From Pachyseris speciosa (lineage: Eukaryota; Cnidaria; Anthozoa; Scleractinia; Pachyseridae), in contig JAEMWC010000009.1 in assembly GCA_016490735.1 (NCBI GenBank), forward strand, positions 82,501 to 146,500: a DNA stretch of 64,000 bases, read 5' to 3'. The notes under the pieces are model-generated. The model was not told the origin of the DNA. It was given only the letters and a program-made list of their open reading frames with translations, and made no database searches. Shown here piece by piece: positions 33,801-43,255 of this stretch. A program made the translations under genes and the position numbers. Numbering within the stretch: position 1 is the first letter of the stretch; the number at the start of each line of letters is the position of its first letter.

Positions 33801-35950
33801 ACCCTCTATGGTATTATATATAGATTGAGTACGTTTTTCCTCTTTTCTGTCAGTACATGCAGATATGTTGCCAAAAGGCAATATACCTATTGAATACATG
33901 AGAAGCTGTCATCTTGTTTTTGGAAAAAAATAAATAAATAAAAAAGAAAAATTAAGAGAGAGCTTTCTACGTGAAAGTACCGTAGTTTTTCGGTTATAAG
34001 GTGCACTCGGCTATAAAACACACCCCAAACTCAGCAACACTTGGTAAAAAGACGCACCATCAACTGAAAGTAACATCAGAAGGACTAGAAACACATGTGG
34101 AGCGAACAAAAAACCGTGCATAAATAAACAGCCAAAAAAGTAGAGGGAACACATTTTATTAAGTTTATGTACTTGCGACCTACGAAATAACCAAATGTTT
34201 GTAAATAAAACAAGAATGTTGCATCCTGATTCGATTCGAGCGAAATTGTCACATGCGCGGGCGAATAAAACTGTAAAAACTGATTCACCTTGATTATTCA
34301 GTAGCGTAAACACTAGCGACGAGAACGCTCGAGTAACTGACCACAAATGTCAATGCACAAAAATGGATGGATGGACAAAGGTTTGTTTAATTTCTTAAAA
34401 AAAAAAACATGAGTTTCCATATCTCGCAATGGAGGTGTTTGCGATGTTAGCACTATAACTTAAGTATCACATTACAGAGCACCTGCTTTTTAAGCACGTC
34501 CGATATGCAAACAGACGGCTTTGTTTTGAAAATACTCGCGATGTTCTTTTATCTCGCATTACCAGTTTTGAACAAGTTGAATTGAAGTTCTGCTTGCCGA
34601 TATATGGCAAGCTAAGGCGACATAATTAATTTTCAATTTGGAGCAATTGCCTGGCTTTCGGCTTCTAAATCTGAGACAACTTGTTCCCGTGAGGTCAAAC
34701 TCCCGTCCAGGTTGCCGTGTGAAGAGGACGCTCAGTTACTCCGCTTTCTAGGATATTATTATCCAACCACTAAGATCATCCTCCTTGAATGTTAAGAAGC
34801 GCTTACTTTTCCGAAAGGATGCGAAGTGAAAGGCTCTGGCCAAATATATTTACGGCTCCTGTTCATTACGTAAATTCGATTTGTACGCCACTGATAAGGA
34901 TGTCAATGGTTTGCACGGACGTCTCAGCTCTTCACATCCCAGCAAACTTAATATAAGATCGAATTATCAGAAAGAGCAAAAGGATCACTCTACTTCCAGC
35001 TATTTGAAACAAGATGGAAAATGCCTACTGCTAACTTTCTGCCGTTTTGCAAACGCTGAGCGAATACATTAGGAATTGCCGCTTGAAGTCGTCCCGTTAT
35101 TCCGCGGTCTAGAATTGTTGTCGGTGTTGCTTCTTTTCTGGCCGATTTTTGTTTTGGATTCCACATTTTTATTCTTTAAAAAAGTTGGTACGGCATCATC
35201 TTTCAAGTCAGTCTTCGTGGCTTGAAAGCTGGAACTAGCAAACTCCTTGCCACGAGATTTTGTTTGAAGATGTGTGGTGTGAAATGTAAAATGGTCTGCA
35301 CAAGCGATTCCCTCTTCAGTCTTATGAGCCATTTCCTCCGTAGTTTTGGGTCATGTGGAAACTTGAAAGTACTTTCTTTACACTTGGAATTGTTGCCGCA
35401 GTTTATTGCAGCACAAAACACAGTGCTTTCCGCTAAAAAAACGACACTAATTTCAAGACTCACTTGTAGTTTTTAATGTTCCATCAATTTTTCAGCTCGC
35501 CAATAGTGACGTCACTACTGTTAATTCCGACAAATTCCCGACAATTGACCCGACCGCTCTACGAATATCACAGCCAAAACGAAGCACTTTTCAGCATCCA
35601 ATATCTCTGGGATGCAATACCCGATCAGTCTGAAACTCCAGAATATGTTTATTTCTTACTTAAGCTACAAAATTCAATAAAAATTGACTTAAGAAAAAAA
35701 CTTTGAAATTTTGGTTCATTTGACCTTTAATGGTTACCCCATGTTTTTTGGATACAACAGCTCCTGCTAAGATCTGCCATTGAAGCATAGACATGAACCA
35801 TGCAATACCTCTGTATGAGGAATCACCGTCCTTGAAAGTCCCTTTTAGGCTTTCATCTGAATACGGTACGATCCTTTGGCCCGTAAACCCCATTCTCATT
35901 TTTTTGTTGTTGTTTTCCAGGAGGATCCCAATCGTTTTCCAGATCTATAG
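11736..35950 (+). CDS. ANKRD13C: ankyrin repeat domain protein 13C, 19 exons
   Basis: Exons: 11736-11847, 13960-14001, 14741-14845, 15755-15840, 15989-16034, 17565-17631, 17903-17985, 18878-18939, 19041-19087, 19295-19379, 20439-20506, 21192-21231, 23038-23094, 25073-25152, 25673-25742, 25864-25892, 26398-26498, 29082-29185, 35921-35950. All borders are GT-AG, all phases agree, and the total is 1314 nt (437 aa). Ankyrin repeats come first (GNTPLHLAVLLGHK, LLLAHGAPVKVKNNFGWSPL), then the ANKRD13 domain: WDFQSW, LVDFTDMKWQRGDLTFIFNG, EEEVDLLMSSDIVSAMMSTK, TWDEYL, EVVAPFKHFNKLKEF, KLPAGFPVRIEIPVFPTITA, and EDPNRFPDL at the end. These match the C member rather than A/B/D. In vertebrates ANKRD13C is reported as an ER-associated chaperone for some GPCRs. 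Human ANKRD13C is 541 aa; the missing ~100 residues are its low-complexity N-terminus. Introns are packed with repeats. Confidence 0.94.
12715..12862. mobile_element. foldback element in ANKRD13C intron 1
   Basis: The left arm starts GGCAGATATCTATTCAGAAT and the right arm ends ATTCTGAATATCTGCC. The arms pair over about 55 bp with some mismatches (AAAATTTTGC, AAATCAGGAC also paired). A smaller hairpin, TACAAGACG / CGTCTTGTA, sits in the middle. Confidence 0.6.
14165..14372 (-). mobile_element. degenerate tRNA-derived SINE
   Basis: The minus strand carries a tRNA-like head with B box GGTTCGATTCC and then the body GTTGGTTCTCTACTCTGCTC, ending towards a TAAATAAATAAAT tail. The body is the same as in the better copy at 63285-63597. 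Confidence 0.65.
15472..15522 (+). other. exon-like segment between ANKRD13C exons 3 and 4
   Basis: CTCTCTCAG precedes an open stretch (RKIPPKSLDHLKAFDE) that ends at GAG|GTAGAT. Its phase would break the join to exon 4 and bring an early stop, so it is either chance or a poison-type exon. It is not part of the coding model given for the gene. Confidence 0.2.
15643..15722 (-). pseudogene. tRNA-like sequence (pseudo-tRNA or SINE head)
   Basis: The A box TTAGCTCAGTTGG and B box GGTTCAAACCCC are present on the minus strand, but the acceptor arms do not pair and the anticodon stem is poor. It lies in ANKRD13C intron 3. Confidence 0.55.
16072..16410. repeat. tandem duplication of about 180 bp
   Basis: TTATTTTATTTTCTTATTCT starts two copies (near 16081 and 16252) that go on through AGTTTAGCCTCCTT, TGCCTGATGAACTGAGCC and GGAGCTGACCAATCAC. 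It lies in ANKRD13C intron 5. A third, inverted fragment with AGGAGGCTA-like sequence follows near 16450-16545. Confidence 0.6.
19540..20410. repeat. two neighbouring copies of a foldback repeat
   Basis: Blocks around 19545-20035 and 20160-20410 both contain TTTTCAACACAA, ACCAAACCATTTCACTTTA, ATGTAACCATAGCAATGGTG and GGTATTTCATTGGTGTTTAT. Both sides of each block have inverted relations (CACCAACGAAATACC against GGTATTTCATTGGTG), as in a MITE. It lies in ANKRD13C intron 10. Confidence 0.6.
20620..21002. mobile_element. MITE-like element ending in AGGTTTGACTGTA
   Basis: GACTGCTTAATACAGGTTG at the left and CTTAATACAGGTTTGACTGT at the right bracket repeated TTAATAGAGG(T)GACC phrases. Ends of the form TACAGTCAAACCT are typical of pogo/Tigger-related elements. 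It lies in ANKRD13C intron 11. Confidence 0.45.
21425..21805. mobile_element. foldback element
   Basis: TTAAGCAGTAGTGAAAATA at the left pairs with TATTTTCACTACTGCTTAA at the right. Inner segments such as AATAGTCCAGT / ACTGGACTATT and AAATATTCACA-type sequences also pair. It lies in ANKRD13C intron 12. Confidence 0.6.
23632..23703 (-). tRNA. tRNA-like gene, anticodon AGT (Thr), possibly a SINE head
   Basis: A 72-nt cloverleaf can be drawn. The acceptor GCTCCGG pairs fully with TCGGGGC (two wobbles), the T arm GTCGG/CCGAC is perfect, and the anticodon loop CTAGTAA gives AGT. Weak points are an A-C mismatch at the top of the anticodon stem and mismatches in the D stem. A box TAGTATAGTGG and B box GGTTCGATTCC are intact, and a T5 Pol III stop follows about 5 nt after the end. 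The D arm resembles tRNA-Val/Asp rather than Thr, so it may be a drifted copy. Confidence 0.4.
23847..23995. repeat. near-perfect 149-bp palindrome
   Basis: Arms of 72 bp pair around the 5-nt centre GTAGT (23919-23923), with one mismatch seen. TA-repeat runs continue outside both arms. A direct partial copy of the arm (CTTATGGAACCATGCAAACA) also occurs near 23561-23600 beside the tRNA-like gene, so the palindrome seems to derive from that unit. Confidence 0.8.
24732..24985. repeat. dispersed repeat, related to 42995-43255
   Basis: GCAAACCAAGGCACTTGCCT near the left end and GTCTGGCTATGGCCC at the right end are shared in the same order with 42995-43255. The middle has diverged. It lies in ANKRD13C intron 13. 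Confidence 0.5.
26640..28016. repeat. tandem array of five ~250-bp units with tRNA-Thr-like heads
   Basis: The tRNA-like sequence starts at 26816, 27066, 27317, 27568 and 27818, spacings 250, 251, 251 and 250. Units are nearly identical. Each holds the tRNA-like part, a TTTTTTTCAGGCTTCTTTTCG stretch (Pol III stop inside), the hairpin GCAATTGCATAAATTGC, and an AT-rich palindromic part with ATATGATTCATATCATATAT. The array lies in ANKRD13C intron 17. The high identity points to recent amplification. Confidence 0.9.
26816..26889 (+). pseudogene. tRNA-Thr(GGT)-like unit, representative of five
   Basis: The acceptor GGCTTCA pairs with TGAAGTC, and the T arm ACGGG/CCCGT is perfect. A box TAGCTCAGTTGG and B box GGTTCAAACCC are intact. 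The anticodon loop CCGGTAA has C in place of the near-universal U33, and the anticodon stem carries one extra base (TCGC/GCGA only). It is therefore unlikely to work as a tRNA, but it should still be read by Pol III. The other copies start at 27066, 27317, 27568 and 27818. Confidence 0.7.
28351..28410 (+). mobile_element. pogo/Tigger-type terminal fragment
   Basis: CAGTCAAACCTCGATTATCC is the usual end of Tigger/pogo elements. No matching far end or transposase was seen, so only a fragment is claimed. Confidence 0.55.
28617..28757. mobile_element. 141-bp MITE with 9-bp target duplication
   Basis: TAGCCTGCACACAGGCTCTT at the left is the inverted complement of the right end (AGCCTGTGTGCAGGCTA). 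AATGTTGCG stands directly before and after the element, a 9-bp target duplication as made by Mutator-like transposases. A right-half copy is at 51315-51417. It lies in ANKRD13C intron 17. Confidence 0.75.
32500..32690. repeat. degenerate ~30-bp GTGAAATGTGA repeats, first block
   Basis: Phrases such as GTGAGCCGTGAATTGCC, GATGTGAAATGGCCGTTTTT and GTGAAATGTGATTTTG follow one another. They resemble the block at 33700-33790. It sits inside the TTAA-flanked transposon. Confidence 0.5.
33515..33800. repeat. GTGAAACGTGA repeats with C-rich flanks
   Basis: Three ~33-bp units (CGTGAAACGTGAAGTCCCC, CGTGAAATGTGAAACAGCC, CGTGAAACGTGATCAAG) follow a C-run near 33650-33666. It is nested inside the TTAA-flanked transposon. 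Confidence 0.5.
35140..35463 (-). pseudogene. THAP domain remnant of the transposon
   Basis: The frame from 35463 reads FCAAINCGNNSKCKESTFKF, then PHDPKLRRKWLIRLKRE, HFTPHIFKQNL and PAFKPRRLT before a stop. The closing AVPTF motif (DLKDDAVPTFLKNKN) is in another frame. THAP is a C2CH zinc-binding, DNA-binding domain. Here the first two Cys are present (CAAINC), but the Cys expected before HF is lost, and a frameshift splits the end. It is a dead copy, inside the TTAA-flanked element. Confidence 0.7.
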
Positions 35951-36461
35951 ACGGAGTGAGGTTTGCGATGGCTATAACCTCTTGTTTGCTACAACTTATG
36001 ACGATCACAATGCACGAGCTGAAGAACTGAACAGTATCGTAGATAGGCATGTGTAGGTAATCTAATTGTTTCCTATAGGACTTTAATATATAGCTGTTGT
36101 TTTCTCGCATCCTTTAAGGACGTGTCCAACGATATCTTTTTTAGCTCTAACAAAATGAGGTCTGTTCGAATTCTTTTACCGGCTATGTTGGAAAAATATC
36201 GCAAGGAACAGAGAATCCTTTCTATCTTAAATGTTTTACTAAGTTTTTGGGCAGTTCGACGTCTGGGTGCCCAACATAAAAGTTAAGTGATAGAACTATA
36301 AGGAATTAATTTAACTGTGAGTTTTACTAAAATGTGAGATCTCAGATAGCAAATAGAGACCATTGGTTTTCTCTTTTTCCCTTTAGTGCGATTTCATTTG
36401 GTCTAGATAAAAAAGACCATTACTTTCGATTTGTTTGATGTCCCGATGTTACCATTTATTA

Positions 36462-36632
36462 GGCTGATTTAGCAACAGCACGGGAACGTCATTTGAGGAC
36501 GCGAGAGCGCGCGGAAAGGACTGAACACGACTTCCGGTGCTCAATTTGCTGCTCTGCCATTGGTCAAGCCGGTTTTTAGATCTGCACGCGCCGTAGTCAA
36601 GAAGTCCCCGTTGTCTTTGCTAAATCAGCCTA
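36462..36632. mobile_element. MITE with GGCTGATTTAGCAA ends
   Basis: GGCTGATTTAGCAACAGC at the left is mirrored by TTTGCTAAATCAGCC at the right, with TA on both sides. The interior is GC-rich. About 170 bp. Confidence 0.7.
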
Positions 36633-37879
36633 TTAACAAGATTAGATCGTGATTTCAAACCACAATGTAAATTTTAATTTCACTCTCCTCTGGAAATACC
36701 TCTTGTTTTTAGATTTAAACCTTTCAAAATTTCATCTGACTCCTTTTAGTCAAAAGAAAATTTGGAGTTTTCTTGTAAAGCTTATTAGGGGATAGTAAAG
36801 CAAATATACTATGTAGAAATACGTAATATAATAGCAATAATAATTTATACAATTCTAACTGAACAAAGTATGTGCAAATTTAGGTAACCAAGTATCTCTT
36901 GGGATACGGTAGATTCCAAAGCTAAAAAAGTTGCCAATTTGTTTGTTTACGCATCGTCCACTGAACGTTTATCTGCATGTTTGTTTGTTATTTAGCACAA
37001 GTTTAATGGACATGGAAAATAATTTGAGTCGACGTGACATTTCTGAATTATACCTTACGGTTAATATTTACTATGTCCCCGAATCTCACGTGCAATTCAA
37101 TGTTACAATTTGTTTGTAAGACAGGTTAAATCTTATCTGAATGTTTGATTCATTGCATGGTCGATCCACAAACGTCTTGGAGACCCGTTTGAAAACGTTG
37201 TAAGCAATTCCTGTTCATTTTCGCAATACTAATACCACAGAAATGTCTGTTCTTTCCATACTCACAGTTTTTCTATGCTGCTTCAAGGGAATGTATCCAA
37301 AAAGTTTTCATCCTTACACACACTATTTTAGGTTAGGAAGTCGCCACGTTGTTTTGATGTTTCGAAAATTCGTGCCACGATAGAGGTGCCGTATTTGGAA
37401 CGCATGTTTTTCTCAACCAATCACACGACAGTATTTTAACAGCCTGTGTGAACCAAGAAAACAATTTGAAATTGCAAACAAAGCGCTTTTCCCGGAACAT
37501 TTAGGGCGGTCAAGGCCTGGCTGGGTTGTTTATTTTCCTTGAATGCAGCTTATATTTATTTCATTTTATGTTGAAAACCCGTTCATTTGTGTAACCACTT
37601 ATTTAACGAGCGAATTTTTCCAATATTTATGATGACCTTTTCACGGTATTCATAACGTAGTGTACATACAATATTGTTGAAATTCAGAGGGGAAACCTTT
37701 GCAGAATTGTAGTAATTGAATGTAGATTGACCCAAGGAAAACTTATTTTTGTATTAGTATTTTAAAGAGGATGTTGCAATTGCCGTTTTTCAACAAGAGC
37801 ATAATCCTCTCGCCAGAGTGAATGCTTATAGAGGGACACTAAATTAAAAGTTTTTCCGTCAGATTGTATACTTGTCGTT

Positions 37880-38250
37880 TGTAAATGGTCACTACCCACC
37901 CCTCCCTTCCCTAGTTCTCCATTTCGCAGACGTTTTGCCGTCTTGTTTTAGTGAATGGCGCAATCGCGCAAACGTTCATTTTGGGAAGAGGGTTTTGAGC
38001 TGGGCTACACCCCGATCAAAATTCATCTTTCTCCCTCTCTGTTTTCATCTTATCACTCCACCCTCGAAACTAAATAGTCACTCCCCACCCCCCACCCCTC
38101 CCTAGTTGACCATTTCTGGCGGACGTTTTGCCGTCTTGTTGTAGTGATGGAGTGATGGAGTCCTTAATAATGGCGCAAACGTTCATTTTGGGAAGAGGGT
38201 TTTGAGCTGGGCTACACACCCCGACCAAAATTCATGTTTTCATCTTATCA
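37880..38250. repeat. tandem duplication of about 200 bp
   Basis: GACGTTTTGCCGTCTTGTT, CGTTCATTTTGGGAAGAGGG and TTTTGAGCTGGGCTACAC occur in the same order near 37930-38030 and again near 38114-38240. The second copy lacks a short part and has an extra GATGGAGT repeat. Confidence 0.7.
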
Positions 38251-38308
38251 CTGGATAAAATAATCTGCTCAATGCTTAAACATAAGAAAATATTTACTTT
38301 ACGGAATG

Positions 38309-38380
38309 TAGCCTGCGTGTAGCCGTACCCGTCCCCCGAGGAAAAACGTTTTCCTCGGGAGGTGGGCACGGCTACACAAC
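38309..38380. repeat. short hairpin element
   Basis: GTGTAGCCGTACCCGTCCCC and its near complement ending CACGGCTACAC pair over about 30 bp around GAGGAAAAACGTTTTCCTC. It resembles a very small MITE. Confidence 0.55.
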
Positions 38381-38810
38381 CTTATCCATCTCACGTGACT
38401 CAAGGCCTCCTCACGTGACTGTGGTACACGTGGAAAGGAAGCTCTTATCTTCTTTCTGACCGTTTCTATACATAAGCCTTTGCTTCCATATGGAGGAAAG
38501 AATGGTATTTTTAGATTTTAAAGCAAACGTTTTGTCACACTACCTCCTTTTCTTGAAGTCGGCTCCCTTCAAATTTTTCATTGTTGGTGCAAAATTTGGG
38601 GGTCTGAAGCTCACCACTCTTGAACACGCTATCGTTCATGTCCTTTAATTTAAAATGATTTCGTAAGTACAAACGAAACGTGAATTACGGTATGTGATCG
38701 CCGTCTATTTAATTGGGATTTTACAGACTTGATAAAAAAGAAGCACGAAGTCGATAGTTATAAAGAAAAGCTTAAGTCACGAAGTTATAATTTTCCGGAT
38801 TGCGAAAGCT

Positions 38811-39098
38811 ATAGAGCGGTTTTCAATTGAGTGTCGAAAGTAATTCGCATTTTGCTTTGGTTTTGCATTGCTTCGCTCTGTGATTGGCCAGGAAAACTCG
38901 CGCCACTTTCTCAACCAATGAGAAGCAAAACCAAAACCAATCGTGACTTGCACGCGCGTATTTTCCCTCGCTTTGCACCGGCTACATGTCATTGCTTCGT
39001 ATTCTGATTGGTTCATTGCACTGTTTCGGTTGGTTGTGATTGGCCAGAGTAATTGCTTTGGTTTTGGTTTTACGACACTCAATTGAAAAGCGCTCTAA
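38811..39098. mobile_element. MITE with GAGCGGTTTTCAATTGAGTG ends
   Basis: AGAGCGGTTTTCAATTGAGT at the left is mirrored by CACTCAATTGAAAAGCGCTCT at the right (one mismatch). Subterminal parts (TTTGGTTTTGC, GATTGGCC) are mirrored too. TA flanks both ends. About 288 bp. Confidence 0.75.
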
Positions 39099-42000
39099 AG
39101 TTCAGTGTTGAAATACGTACAGCCCAAAATTAATTCTCCGGATTGCGAAAGCTATCAAGGGTCGGTGTTGAAATACAGTCTATGAAGAACAAGGTCAACC
39201 GTAAGGTTTCGTGAACATTTCCTACAAGTTTCCTCCTGTTATCAGGTTTCCAAATAGGAGGAGCAAAATTCCAGGAGAGAGCACCCTGTGATGCAGCGTT
39301 ATCTTACTCCAGCAGATGAAATATATGGAATTACAGAGTGGAGTTTGTCGAGTTGCCAAAAGAGCGCTCAGTCGAGGATATCCTCCGTGAAAAAGGCGCA
39401 GCATGCGTGAATCTTAGAAGGTGTGGGAGGGTTGTTTATGACTGAGCTGAGAAATAGGAACGTCCAGGGCTATATTTTTCTCAAGAATCGCGAAAATTAA
39501 GTCTTCTGAAAAGAAGGACCAGAAAAAAATTCACGTGGTGAAATAAAGGTCTCGTGAGCATTTCCTGTAGGTTCAAAGTTTTTCGATACTGGTGATCAGG
39601 TTTCCAAATGTTTTAGGTAAGAATTACAGAATAACAGTCTGCTATGAAAAGGAATTAGTAGGAAAGTAGCCATGATAAAGGTACTGAAAAAATGAAATAT
39701 ATAGCACTTACTACTGTCCTCAAACAACAAATCTTGGATAAACAGATTATCTCAGTGTAGACTATGAGGAGTCTCTTAATTTTAGACTGCCTGAAACGAA
39801 ATTAAGGTGTTTTGACAAAGTGAAAATTAGGAAATCGGGCAGCACGTGAACTACTAAATCCCTTGTTGCTGAGACGGAGAACTAACGAAAAAGACTTGTA
39901 TTGTATACACGTAATTGGATACATTGAAGAAACTTCAAAAAAGTGTATCGCGGTTCATAACATGTTATCGGAGAAAATAATTGGACAGGGTATCAAGGCA
40001 TAGCCATATAGATGCGGCTTGGAGAAATATGTGTTATCGGAAAGACAATAAAGGCGCCCAGATGTGGCTTGGAGAAGGAACTATCGAATTTGTGATAAGC
40101 AGAAAAATATAAAACAACTCTTCTACAGCATAATACACCGCCTAAGATTGGCTCTTTGAGCAGGAGTTTTGTGGAGCAAAGGGAAGACAGTTTTCCGTCG
40201 CAACAGGGAACATAGTGTGATGATTTGCCGAAACGAGTGACAGAGTTAGGCTATTATATTCTTCATCTATGTGCAATAAGAGTCTGGGTTTTGGTCGAGG
40301 GTCGAGGGTCGGGGTTAGTAAGTCGAGCTGCGAATCAATAAAATAGTTTTGGTCGCAGAAACGACCACAGAAATGTGAAATTAAAAACATAAAAGTTATC
40401 TTCACAACCCGACAACAGTAGCCTCTTTGTACTTATCATTAGTTATGGTATTTCAGAGATCCAAAGAGTCCAAAGACGTTGAATTTAAAACCTCTTTTAA
40501 TTAGCTAAGTGCCACTAATGTTGTAATTCTCTTTCCTGCACACCACACGAGATGCCACACTCACGTGCACGGGAAGAGAAGGGTGTCAAGTATGGAGGAT
40601 ATGTGTATATCTTTGTATGTTTAGCAGTTTTGTTGCTGTCTTTGCAAAGTTTGTTATTTTCTCACCGCTTCTTAACACCTGATTAAAGCTTTGAACTCTC
40701 TGGCCTTTCTCATGTCAGATGGAAAGAGTTCAAAACAGCTGCCTGCATACTGTGCACTTGTTCACAGGCAGACCAAAATAATTGGGCGAACTCATCATTT
40801 GGGCAGTAGGAACATGGGAAAGTAACGGTTGGTAGAAACTGAAGAAAAAATGCGAAAAATAGCATGCGGTTTCAATGCAGTGTGCGTTTAAACTTCTGTT
40901 TGTTGTTTTGAATCAGTGCTACTCAGGTCGGTCTAGGTTTAGATTTTGTTTAGCAAACTGAAAGAGTCACGTTTTTCAGAAAGCCTACCAACTTACGAGT
41001 TGGCTTATCGACAAGAATAGAAAAGCAATCACATTTACGGCGCCTCAACGAGGTCTTGCAGGTCATGAAGGCGCTTCAGCAATTAAAGAAATCCGACATT
41101 TCATCAGAACAGTCCTAGATTATGAAACAGCAAAGTTTATTAGCCTCGACAAGCGATCAAAGCGATCGAACACATCACGCAATGCGCAATAGAACCAGAA
41201 TTGTAATTTTATAATGATCGTAGGAGAGCGAATCTATGAAAGCATTCGCAGTAAAGAAATTATATTTCCCTCAAACAGGTCGGAAAGAAAACCCACATTA
41301 GAAATTGCGGAGTTTCAAAGATTATGGACACCATGGATATTAGTAAAAGGTGTGAGAGGGGGCGTGTCTGTGGAGTGGCTGTGGTGTGTTTATCTGAAGT
41401 ATCTTTTTTCCTCTCGATGCAGAAACGAAAACATTGCTGATTAAAACCCAAGGAAATTGCCTTGGTATTGAACGTAAGAGTTGTGAAACCGCAAAGTTTA
41501 TTGGCTTCTAAATGCGGAGGAAACTTATCACGCAGTAGGATTGACTCAGTATTCCTTACCATGGGGGAACTTTCATGTTATGCCAGTAAACAGACAAAAC
41601 CAGACGCGACGCTAAAAGCATACCGAGTGGAAAAGAGCTACCATGACAAGGCTCATCGAGTTGCATATCAAAACTGAGAGCACACGCAGGTGTGGAAGAG
41701 GCGTGTCTGTGAAGAGGTACTCCAACTCCGGTAGACGCACTTTAAAGTGGTGCTAAATTTATGAAGAATCGAACCACACACGCATTACCCATGCTGACTA
41801 ATATCCTTGGACCTGATTCTTGAAAAAAAAAAAAAAAAGATTTTGGAGTGGATATAAATGTCCTTATTGCAATCCATTTTTACCCTAGCTCGCCGAAAAG
41901 TACTATCGAATTATGATAGCCCTTTTTCAAGTTTCTTTTGTGAGTTCCGGTTACTTGTCGAGTGTTGTTCCAGTGTCACGCGTTCCCTTTTCCTTATGCA

Positions 42001-42254
42001 GCAAGTTCATTCTTACCACCTTTCCTTGATCGAAAGCACACCAGTTGGAGCAACAGGAATGTGGCAGCTAGACCGTTTTGTAACGAGGAATGGAAGGGAG
42101 ATGTGGCGAAAGATTTCTGGGAAAAACAAGGACAAGTATATGGCTTTCAATATGTGTGCCTGACCTCGAAGAAAAGTAATATCAGGAGCCCATGAATGGG
42201 CTCCTGCATAGTGTTTAAACAACAACTGCATGTTTTGTGTAAATAATTGTGTTA

Positions 42255-42560
42255 ATGTTATAGTTTGGGGTGCCTGGCAAGGTGTGTTCTGAGAACACGA
42301 CTAAAGGTGTGCTTTGTTACACATCAAGAAGTGTCACAAAACACATCTTTCTGTAGAACACACCTGAAAGTGTGTCAAATTTAGGACAAGCGTGAAACAC
42401 AACTTAAGGTGTGTTTTGGTAACACACCAAGGTGTGTTTAGATAGCTCACCAAGGTGTGTTAGGGTAACACATGAAAAGGTGTGTATTTATACACAACTC
42501 TATGTGTGTTGTTTTGAGGACAAAAAAGGTGTGTTGCGGTAACACACCTTATATAAGAGT
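42255..42560. repeat. array of short hairpins built on AAGGTGTGTT...AACACACCTT
   Basis: At least seven degenerate units of about 30-40 bp carry GGTGTGTT followed within 4-6 nt by AACACACC or near forms. Each unit can fold on itself. The last (GGTGTGTTGCGGTAACACACC) is the cleanest. Confidence 0.7.
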
Positions 42561-42994
42561 GTGGTAATATCATATGAAGGCGTCTACTATCTAGCGATGT
42601 TATTTCACTTATTAGCCGAAATGAAACCACATTCTAAAAAGTACGGAGTAGTTAATATCGGTTTGCAAAAAGAGCGCGAGAGAATGTCCCACGCGAGACA
42701 GGTTTAGCATGCGTGGTTAGTGGAAGGTGTGAAGGAGGCGTGTCTGGTGGTGTGGTGGTGGTGTGATTCACGCATTTCACGAAGTAAAATCCGATGTCTT
42801 TAATGCTAAAACATGATTTTTTGATGATACAAATGTTTTATTTCTAACCGATCTTCGTCCTTGGCAGCCAAGCGCTATCAAATTATTGCACCCCTAATGT
42901 TTTGCTTCATGCCTCAATCTTAATCTGCCGCGTTCGGTTTCAATTTCGTTTCAGTGCTGTACACAAAGTGTAGGGTTTCTTTGTTCATGAAATT

Positions 42995-43255
42995 AAGGCC
43001 GCAGCAAGTGTGAAGCAAACCAAGGCACTTGCCTCATTGAAAATTGTGAATTTATTTCTGTCTTGATTAGAAAATAATAACAAGATTTTATATTTAGGTC
43101 TTGTTTATTTATTTTCTATGTGTACCGTATGCCTTTGGAAAAATATTAACAAGCTGTGCATATCAGGTTACACATTGATAATGTAAACATATGAAAGAAT
43201 TGGATATTGCACCAGTATTGAGCAATTTTTATCTGGCTATGGCCCTGACTGAAAT
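42995..43255. repeat. dispersed repeat, related to 24732-24985
   Basis: It shares GCAAACCAAGGCACTTGCCT near its left end and TCTGGCTATGGCCC at its right end with the other copy, in the same order and at similar distance. Confidence 0.5.

Larger units (their letters stand above)
30646..35726. mobile_element. 5.1-kb TTAA-flanked DNA transposon, Kolobok-like, decayed
   Basis: The terminal inverted repeat begins AGGTCAAATGAACCAAAA (22 bp perfect, then partly matching). TTAA flanks it at 30642-30645 and 35727-35730. A second inverted pair, GTGACGTCACTATTGGCGAG at 30871-30890 and its complement at 35496-35515, confirms the two ends belong together. The interior holds a broken THAP domain. TTAA duplications with THAP-bearing transposases are known for the Kolobok superfamily; piggyBac also uses TTAA but lacks THAP. 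The body otherwise holds only low-complexity and nested repeat sequence. It fills most of ANKRD13C's last intron. Confidence 0.75.
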
